From Paenibacillus glycanilyticus (lineage in GTDB: Bacteria; Bacillota; Bacilli; Paenibacillales; Paenibacillaceae): a stretch of 64,000 nucleotides of DNA. Shown one piece after another: positions 59,071 through 64,000 of this stretch. The position numbers and the translations under genes were made by a program. The stretch is from the NCBI RefSeq assembly GCF_023715145.1, contig NZ_JAMBNP010000002.1:434001-498000 (forward strand), in the 5' to 3' direction. The notes beneath the pieces were generated by a model, which did no database searches, was not told the DNA's origin, and was given only the letters and a program-made list of their open reading frames with translations. Positions within the stretch are counted from its first letter, which is position 1, and each line of letters starts with the position of its first letter.

Positions 59071-59076
59071 ATTATA
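59071..59076 (-). promoter_or_regulatory. candidate -10 of the cimA promoter
   Basis: On the minus strand TATAAT, about 50 bases before the cimA start. No convincing -35 lies 16-18 bases upstream and no T-box leader is visible. Confidence 0.4.
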
Positions 59077-59135
59077 ACACTTGTTGATTAGAATGTAGAG
59101 AGGAGCACAGATTTTTTTTGCCGCATATGCTTGAT

Positions 59136-59165
59136 TTGACGGCCCTTCCCGCTGAGCGGTATGCT
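59136..59165 (+). promoter_or_regulatory. candidate promoter of dinB
   Basis: TTGACG (59136-59141), 18 bases, TATGCT (59160-59165). No LexA/DinR box (CGAAC-N4-GTTCG) is visible between 59023 and 59193. Confidence 0.4.
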
Positions 59166-59193
59166 GGGAGGTGTAGGAAGGTGATTACTGGCT

Positions 59194-60462
59194 ATGGCGG
59201 ACGTACACAAAGATTATCCGGCCAAAGGGCGCGTCATTCTTCATTTGGATATGAATGCCTTCTATTGCTCCGTGCACGAAGCGGAGGAACCAGAGAAATA
59301 TAAAGGGAAGCCAACGGCGGTTGCCGGAAGCGTCGAACTCCGCAAAGGCATTATTGTCACTTGTTCTTATGCTGCTCGAAGTAAAGGGATTAAGACGGGC
59401 ATGACCGTCAGGCAGGCGATGCGGATTTGCCCCGCATTGATTATCATTCAGCCGGATTTTGACCTCTACCGCAAGTATTCGCGCGGGTTTATGAGCATCG
59501 CAAAGGAGTATACGCCGCTGGTGGAGCCGATCTCGATCGATGAGTGTTATATGGATATAACCGGTTCCAAAATCTTCGGTTCGCCCCTTGAGATTGCCGA
59601 GGTGCTGCAGAAGCGGATCGCTGAAGAATGGACGCTTCCATGCTCGATAGGAGTTGCTCCCAACAAGCTGCTCGCCAAGATGGCTTCCGACATGAAAAAG
59701 CCGAACGGCCTCACCGTGCTAAGGCTGCGGGATGTTCCCCATGTATTGTGGGATAAACCATGTGACGTGCTGCACGGGATCGGGAAGAAAACGGCGGATA
59801 AGCTGGAGAGGCTGCGTATCCGGACAATCGGCCAGCTTGCCGCCGCGGACGAAGAGCTGCTTATCCGTCAGTTCGGCACGTATGGAACCTGGATGAAGTC
59901 GGCGGCTCATGGCATTGATCCCTCCGAGGTTCGGGCAGACCGGGAGCAGAGCAAGTCGATTGGGCACACGACCACCTTGCCGTATGATGTGACGGTCCGG
60001 GAGGATGCCCATCGCATCCTGCTCAATCTGGCAGACCAGACAGCCCGCAGACTGCGCCGGCAGAAGCTGATGGCATTAACCGTCCAGATTACGATCCGAA
60101 AGCCGGATATGGCCACTATAACGCGTTCCAGCACGCTTCGGGCACCCACTCATTCGACGGATGTCATTTATCACGAGGCCTGCCGGCTGTTTGATGAGCA
60201 TTGGCCGGGGAATGAGCCTGCCCGCTTGCTTGGCGTTACCCTGCAGAATCTGACGGCGGAGGAAGAGACGGCTGTCCAGCTCGATTTATTCGATTACAAG
60301 GAGCAGCCGCGCAAGGAAGCCCTGACGAAAACGATGGATGTTTTGCGGGACAAATTCGGCGAGAACGCGGTGCTGACAGCGGGAATGCTGGGGGATGATC
60401 CGTCGGTGCTTATCCGCAATAAAAGATTGCGCGGAACTTCGCTTCAAAAGGATGATATGTAA
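59194..60462 (+). CDS. dinB: DNA polymerase IV (Y family)
   Basis: Translesion polymerase of 422 residues. Palm-domain acids are in LHLDMNAFYCSV (Asp19) and SIDECYMD (Asp116, Glu117). The steric-gate area is next to AFYCSVHEA. The thumb has the helix-hairpin-helix LHGIGKKTADKL, followed by the little-finger domain. The C-terminal QLDLF near residue 366 is a beta-clamp-binding motif, with an extra tail of about 55 residues after it. No SOS box is visible, so damage induction is uncertain. ATG 59194 follows AGGAAGGTG. Confidence 0.93.
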   Translation: MADVHKDYPAKGRVILHLDMNAFYCSVHEAEEPEKYKGKPTAVAGSVELRKGIIVTCSYAARSKGIKTGMTVRQAMRICPALIIIQPDFDLYRKYSRGFMSIAKEYTPLVEPISIDECYMDITGSKIFGSPLEIAEVLQKRIAEEWTLPCSIGVAPNKLLAKMASDMKKPNGLTVLRLRDVPHVLWDKPCDVLHGIGKKTADKLERLRIRTIGQLAAADEELLIRQFGTYGTWMKSAAHGIDPSEVRADREQSKSIGHTTTLPYDVTVREDAHRILLNLADQTARRLRRQKLMALTVQITIRKPDMATITRSSTLRAPTHSTDVIYHEACRLFDEHWPGNEPARLLGVTLQNLTAEEETAVQLDLFDYKEQPRKEALTKTMDVLRDKFGENAVLTAGMLGDDPSVLIRNKRLRGTSLQKDDM

Positions 60463-60480
60463 CAATTGTATAGGCATAGC

Positions 60481-60510
60481 TTGTTGCCAAGGTGGACGGT
60501 TTGTTATATA
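60481..60510 (+). promoter_or_regulatory. candidate promoter of the ferredoxin gene
   Basis: TTGTTG, 18 bases, TATATA, about 90 bases before the start codon. Confidence 0.4.
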
Positions 60511-60521
60511 TTGATGAGTGA

Positions 60522-60839
<318 letters not shown>

Positions 60840-60850
60840 GTTGCAATAAT

Positions 60851-60896
60851 AAACTCCATGCCATTTCAGCTTCCGCTGAGAGCATGGAGTTTTTTG
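60851..60896 (+). terminator. intrinsic terminator of the ferredoxin gene
   Basis: AAACTCCATGC pairs with GCATGGAGTTT, with an inner TCAGC/GCTGA stem, then a T run. Confidence 0.85.
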
Positions 60897-60910
60897 TGCG
60901 TCGCTGGTTA

Positions 60911-61054
60911 CTATTGATTGAGGATGAGAAGAACGGCAACGGCGGCAATGATGACAACGACGATCGAACCGATCCATGCCAGCGCCTTAATGTTTACCTC
61001 TTCTTTTGGCTTCGTTTTCATAGCGGGAGCTTTCCGTTTGGCTGTGCTCATCAT
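60911..61054 (-). CDS. small single-helix membrane protein (47 residues)
   Basis: A 47-codon frame with AAAGG eight bases before ATG. It encodes a basic cytoplasmic start (STAKRKAPAMKTKPKEE) and one membrane helix (ALAWIGSIVVVIIAAVAVLL) ending in NQ. The charge pattern puts the N-terminus inside. No family is recognised, though small basic one-helix proteins of this kind are common in Bacillales. It is convergent with the ferredoxin gene and fills most of the gap before pyrD. Confidence 0.55.
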   Translation of the reverse strand: MMSTAKRKAPAMKTKPKEEVNIKALAWIGSIVVVIIAAVAVLLILNQ

Positions 61055-61226
61055 CAATCAACCTTTCCGTGGGAAAAATGGTTACCATATACCCTCATTG
61101 TAATCGGTTTCTTGTGCTGCTGCAACATTTGGATAGGCCTTGCGCACGGGTGCTGCCCTTTTCTTTTTCTTATAAAAAAGATAAACTGTCAGATAGGAAA
61201 GACAACTTGAAACGGAGTGTGTAATC

Positions 61227-62324
61227 TTGCTTTATTCTTCTATTCTTAAACCGGTATTTTTCAAAATGGATCCTGAAAAGGCCCATCATCTCGTCATAGA
61301 CGGACTGCATACAGCCGGAAGCTTTCCGGGCATGAACAGCATGCTGCATGCCATGTATGGCGTAGCTGATGCGCCTGAACTCGCCGTGGATCTGTTCGGC
61401 ATTCATTTCCCGCATCCGGTAGGTCTTGCAGCCGGCCTGGACAAGAACGGCGTAGCTGCGGACGGCTTTTCCAGCATTGGCTTCGGATTTGCCGAAGTCG
61501 GCACGGTAACGCCAAAAGGACAGCCGGGCAACGAGCTGCCGCGCTTGTTCCGCCTTCCGTCCGATGAGGCGCTGATCAACCGGATGGGCTTTAATAACGA
61601 AGGCGCCGAAGCAATGGCAAGCAAGCTGTCGCAGCGCAAGATTCACCGGATTCCGATTGCCGTAAACGTCGGTAAAAATAAAGCAACGCCAAATGAACGG
61701 GCTCACGAAGATTACCGTTCGTGCATACAAGTGTTATATCCGCATGGCGATTTCTTTGTCGTAAACATCAGTTCCCCGAACACCCCCGATTTGCGCGCGC
61801 TGCAGCATGGCGATGAGCTGCGTACGCTTCTTGGCGAGGTGTTGGAGGAAATCGGACTTCAGGCGTCGAAATTAGGTAGCAAAGCAAAGCCGGTTCTGGT
61901 GAAGATTGCTCCTGATATGACGGACGAGCAGCTTGAGCTTACCGTCTCGACAATTAAAGACAGCGGCGTAGCGGGCATTATTGCTTCGAATACGACGATT
62001 TCAAGAGAAGGACTTACGCATCCGAATGCTAAGGAAACGGGCGGCTTAAGCGGAGCGCCGTTAACCGAGCGCTCAACGGAGGTTGTGAGGGCGGTGTACC
62101 GCATGACGGAAGGCAAGCTCCCGATCATTGGTTCGGGCGGAATATTCACGGCGGATGACGCTTATGATAAAATCCGCGCCGGAGCCTCGCTCGTAGAAAT
62201 TTATACCGCATTGATCTATAAAGGTCCGGGAGTACTCCGCGAACTGACGAACGGCTTGAAAGAACGCTTGCGTAAAGACGGCTACCGTAATATATCGGAG
62301 GCAGTGGGCGCAGATCATCGATAG
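61227..62324 (+). CDS. pyrD: dihydroorotate dehydrogenase, quinone-dependent (class 2)
   Basis: Pyrimidine-synthesis flavoenzyme of 365 residues. The N-terminal extension of about 40 residues (KPVFFKMDPEKAHHL) that binds membrane and quinone, and the catalytic Ser in VVNISSPNTPDLR, mark class 2, unlike the NAD-linked class 1B PyrD/PyrK of B. subtilis. The FMN-binding blocks are VGLAAGLDKNG and IPIIGSGGIFTADDAYDK-like (LPIIGSGGIF). It stands apart from the other pyr genes. TTG start ten bases after GGAG; 17 bases before the next gene. Confidence 0.95.
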   Translation: MLYSSILKPVFFKMDPEKAHHLVIDGLHTAGSFPGMNSMLHAMYGVADAPELAVDLFGIHFPHPVGLAAGLDKNGVAADGFSSIGFGFAEVGTVTPKGQPGNELPRLFRLPSDEALINRMGFNNEGAEAMASKLSQRKIHRIPIAVNVGKNKATPNERAHEDYRSCIQVLYPHGDFFVVNISSPNTPDLRALQHGDELRTLLGEVLEEIGLQASKLGSKAKPVLVKIAPDMTDEQLELTVSTIKDSGVAGIIASNTTISREGLTHPNAKETGGLSGAPLTERSTEVVRAVYRMTEGKLPIIGSGGIFTADDAYDKIRAGASLVEIYTALIYKGPGVLRELTNGLKERLRKDGYRNISEAVGADHR

Positions 62325-62341
62325 GAACAGGAGGCGGCCGG

Positions 62342-63148
62342 ATGGATGGTAGAGATTGGAATCTTTTTTTGCAGCCTTATGAGCAAGCAGTAGAAGAGTT
62401 AAAGGTAAAGTTAAAGACGATGCGGGTTGAGCTTAAGATGCGCGAGGCGTACGCTCCGATCGAGTTCGTTACCGGTCGTGTCAAAAAAGTATCAAGCATA
62501 CTGGAGAAGGCAAGGCGGCTTAGCGTTCCCGCGGATCAGCTGGAAAAAGGCATCGAGGATATCGCCGGCATTCGGATTATGTGTCAGTTCGTGGACGATA
62601 TTCACCGCGTTGCCGGGTTCATCCGGACGCGGAAGGATTTGTCGCTTGTCTACGAGAAGGACTACATTACGAATTTCAAGGACAGCGGCTACCGCAGCTA
62701 CCATATGATTGTGGAATATCCGGTACAGACGGCGCTTGGTCAAAAATTCGTGCTTGCCGAAATTCAGATCCGCACGCTTGCGATGAATTTCTGGGCTACG
62801 ATTGAGCATTCGCTTAATTATAAATATAAGGAAAGCCTGCCGGAGGATGTGCGGGAGCGGCTGAAGAAGGCTTCCGAAGCCGCGTTTCTGCTGGATACGG
62901 AGATGTCGAGCATCCGCCACGAAATTCTGGATGCGCAGCGCGACTTCGAGGAACGGTCCAATGTCGTATCCAAGGTGCTCAGCACCATTCAGGACCTGTA
63001 CTTCTATCACCGGGTGAGAGAAGCGGCGCAATTCCAAATGAAATTTAATGAGCTGTTCGAGCAGGAGGATTTGTATGGCCTCAAGCAGCTCTCCGTCGAC
63101 ATTGAATCGGCAATCTTGCGCGCCAAGAAAAATAACACGACTACTTAA
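62342..63148 (+). CDS. small alarmone synthetase (RelQ/YjbM-type GTP pyrophosphokinase)
   Basis: Single-domain (p)ppGpp synthetase of 268 residues with no hydrolase or regulatory domain. Synthetase motifs include KKVSSILEKARR, DIAGIRIMCQFVDDI, YITNFKDSGYRSYHMIVEY and VLAEIQIRTLAMNFWATIEH (the EIQIRT catalytic Glu). This is the YjbM (SAS1/RelQ) layout, which forms tetramers in B. subtilis. The N-terminal FLQPYEQAVEELKVKLK is also family-like. The reason for pairing with pyrD is not clear. Followed by a terminator. Confidence 0.92.
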   Translation: MDGRDWNLFLQPYEQAVEELKVKLKTMRVELKMREAYAPIEFVTGRVKKVSSILEKARRLSVPADQLEKGIEDIAGIRIMCQFVDDIHRVAGFIRTRKDLSLVYEKDYITNFKDSGYRSYHMIVEYPVQTALGQKFVLAEIQIRTLAMNFWATIEHSLNYKYKESLPEDVRERLKKASEAAFLLDTEMSSIRHEILDAQRDFEERSNVVSKVLSTIQDLYFYHRVREAAQFQMKFNELFEQEDLYGLKQLSVDIESAILRAKKNNTTT

Positions 63149-63160
63149 AAGCAACCGGGA

Positions 63161-63199
63161 ATCCCGCGTTCTGCACTTTGCAGGACACGGGATTTTTTT
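63161..63199 (+). terminator. intrinsic terminator
   Basis: ATCCCG pairs with CGGGAT, with an inner CTGC/GCAG stem, then TTTTTTT. It ends the pyrD-synthetase unit. Confidence 0.8.
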
Positions 63200-63208
63200 G
63201 CGGCGGAT

Positions 63209-63237
63209 TTGACAAAAGCTTGTATCCGTCCTATCTT
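63209..63237 (+). promoter_or_regulatory. sigma-A promoter of the LacI-type regulator
   Basis: A perfect TTGACA (63209-63214), 17 bases, TATCTT (63232-63237). GTTAAC occurs twice downstream in the leader (63249-63254 and 63269-63274), possible operator half-sites. Confidence 0.6.
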
Positions 63238-63290
63238 TACGTTGTAAGGTTAACGATAAACAAGAGAAGTTAACAGCCGGAGGACATGGC

Positions 63291-64000
63291 ATGCAAAATA
63301 ATATAACGATGCGGGATATTGCTAACAAGCTGGGCGTGAGCAGTGTAACCGTGTCTAAAGCTTTAAGCGATAAAGAAGGGGTAAGCGACGAGCTGAAGCA
63401 GAAGATTAAGGAGCTTGCCCAGGAAATGGGCTACCGTTACAATACGGCAGCAAGAGCGATAAAGGACGGCTATTCCTATAATATAGGCGTTGTGATTGCC
63501 GACCGTTACGCGAGCATGACCCAATCGTTCTATCTGCAGTTCTATCAATTTCTGTCCACGGCTTTGGAGGAGGAGCAGTATTCGGGCATTCTTCATATGC
63601 TGAGCGAAGAAGACGAGGAGCAGCTGATTCTGCCTAGAATTTACCATGACCGGAAAGCAGACGGGTTCATTGTGCTTGGTCAATTGAGCAATGCGTATAT
63701 TTCAGCGTTTCACGAAACGGGTGTCCCTCTGGTGTTTCTGGATTTCTATACGGACAAGACGGAGCTGGACTACGTCATTACGGATAATTTCTACGGCATG
63801 TACGAGATGACGAATTATTTGATCAGCAGCGGTCACCGCGAGCTGGCATTTGTCGGCAACGTGCATTCTACAAGCAGTATCCAGGACAGATTCCTCGGCT
63901 ATTACAAATCCCTTCTGGAGCATCACATACCGCTGCGCGATAATTACATCATCAAGGACCGGGATGAGAAGGGCCGGTTTATTGATTTCGTTATTCCGGA
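63291..64000 (+). CDS. LacI-family transcriptional regulator (partial, runs off the window)
   Basis: About 236 codons of an open frame with no stop before the window end. The start has the LacI helix-turn-helix with hinge: TMRDIANKLGVSSVTVSKAL, then SDKEGVSDELKQKIKELAQEMGYRYN. The ligand-binding domain follows in periplasmic-binding-protein style (IGVVIADRYASMTQSFY; DGFIVLGQLS; VPLVFLDFYTDKTELDYVITDN; GHRELAFVGNVHSTSSIQDRFLGY-like blocks). GGAGG precedes ATG by seven bases. The sugar or other ligand is unknown; the genes controlled are probably downstream of the window. Confidence 0.92.
   Translation, partial: MQNNITMRDIANKLGVSSVTVSKALSDKEGVSDELKQKIKELAQEMGYRYNTAARAIKDGYSYNIGVVIADRYASMTQSFYLQFYQFLSTALEEEQYSGILHMLSEEDEEQLILPRIYHDRKADGFIVLGQLSNAYISAFHETGVPLVFLDFYTDKTELDYVITDNFYGMYEMTNYLISSGHRELAFVGNVHSTSSIQDRFLGYYKSLLEHHIPLRDNYIIKDRDEKGRFIDFVIP

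Noticed and set aside
59023..59193. Search for a LexA/DinR box at dinB
   Set aside because: No CGAAC-N4-GTTCG-like sequence was found, so SOS control is not claimed.

Overview
The window looks like a chromosomal segment of a Bacillales bacterium, most likely Paenibacillus or a close relative. Signs are moderate GC with AGGAGG-type ribosome sites, frequent TTG/GTG starts, the Firmicute hemE-hemH-hemY haem order, a YtpB-type tetraprenyl-beta-curcumene synthase, Bacillus-type thiol peroxidase, YugP, YitT and YesL families, and a Gram-positive type IV pilus locus. The genus is an inference from gene content; no rRNA or other marker gene is present.

Region 1 (1-14.9 kb) is a type IV pilus locus. 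A minor-pilin operon (two prepilin-like proteins and a PilX-like protein with a very large passenger domain) is followed by a convergent gene for a 1410-residue secreted protein with Ig-like domains. The core machine then reads pilB-pilT-pilC-major pilin-pilD-pilMN(fused)-pilO. Region 2 (15-22 kb) is the haem operon hemE-hemH-hemY, then a CapA-like protein, a glycerophosphodiesterase and a DUF92 membrane protein.

Region 3 (22-32.8 kb) is mixed housekeeping and accessory genes: VOC protein, methyltransferases, a 33-codon peptide ORF, a cyclase-family hydrolase, a lipoprotein, PepF oligopeptidase, small membrane proteins, a cold-shock protein, an MFS transporter, YtpB and phosphofructokinase. 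Region 4 (32.9-41.8 kb) is an envelope-stress-like block: ABC exporter, response regulator-kinase pair, kinase-response regulator pair and an RND efflux pump.

Region 5 (41.8-51.5 kb) holds a DUF4015 hydrolase-like protein, YitT, a DEAD-box RNA helicase, a YesL-like protein, a probable 6S RNA, thiol peroxidase, a rhomboid protease, a GltC-like LysR regulator, a YugP protease and a MerR regulator. Region 6 (51.5-55.4 kb) is an ammonium transporter whose promoter lies between two perfect GlnR/TnrA boxes, co-directional with a GlnD-like nucleotidyltransferase and a DnaQ-like exonuclease. Region 7 (55-64 kb) contains a JAMM protease, MFS transporter, ResA-like thioredoxin, citramalate synthase, DNA polymerase IV, ferredoxin, a quinone-type dihydroorotate dehydrogenase, a small (p)ppGpp synthetase and the start of a LacI-family regulator.

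No tRNA, rRNA, insertion sequence, prophage or CRISPR array was recognised. The observations most worth following are the amtB-nucleotidyltransferase-exonuclease cluster with its bracketing nitrogen boxes, the unusual secreted protein inside the pilus locus, a 33-residue amphipathic peptide ORF, an imperfect palindromic repeat family just upstream of ribosome sites, and a possible two-start PepF.
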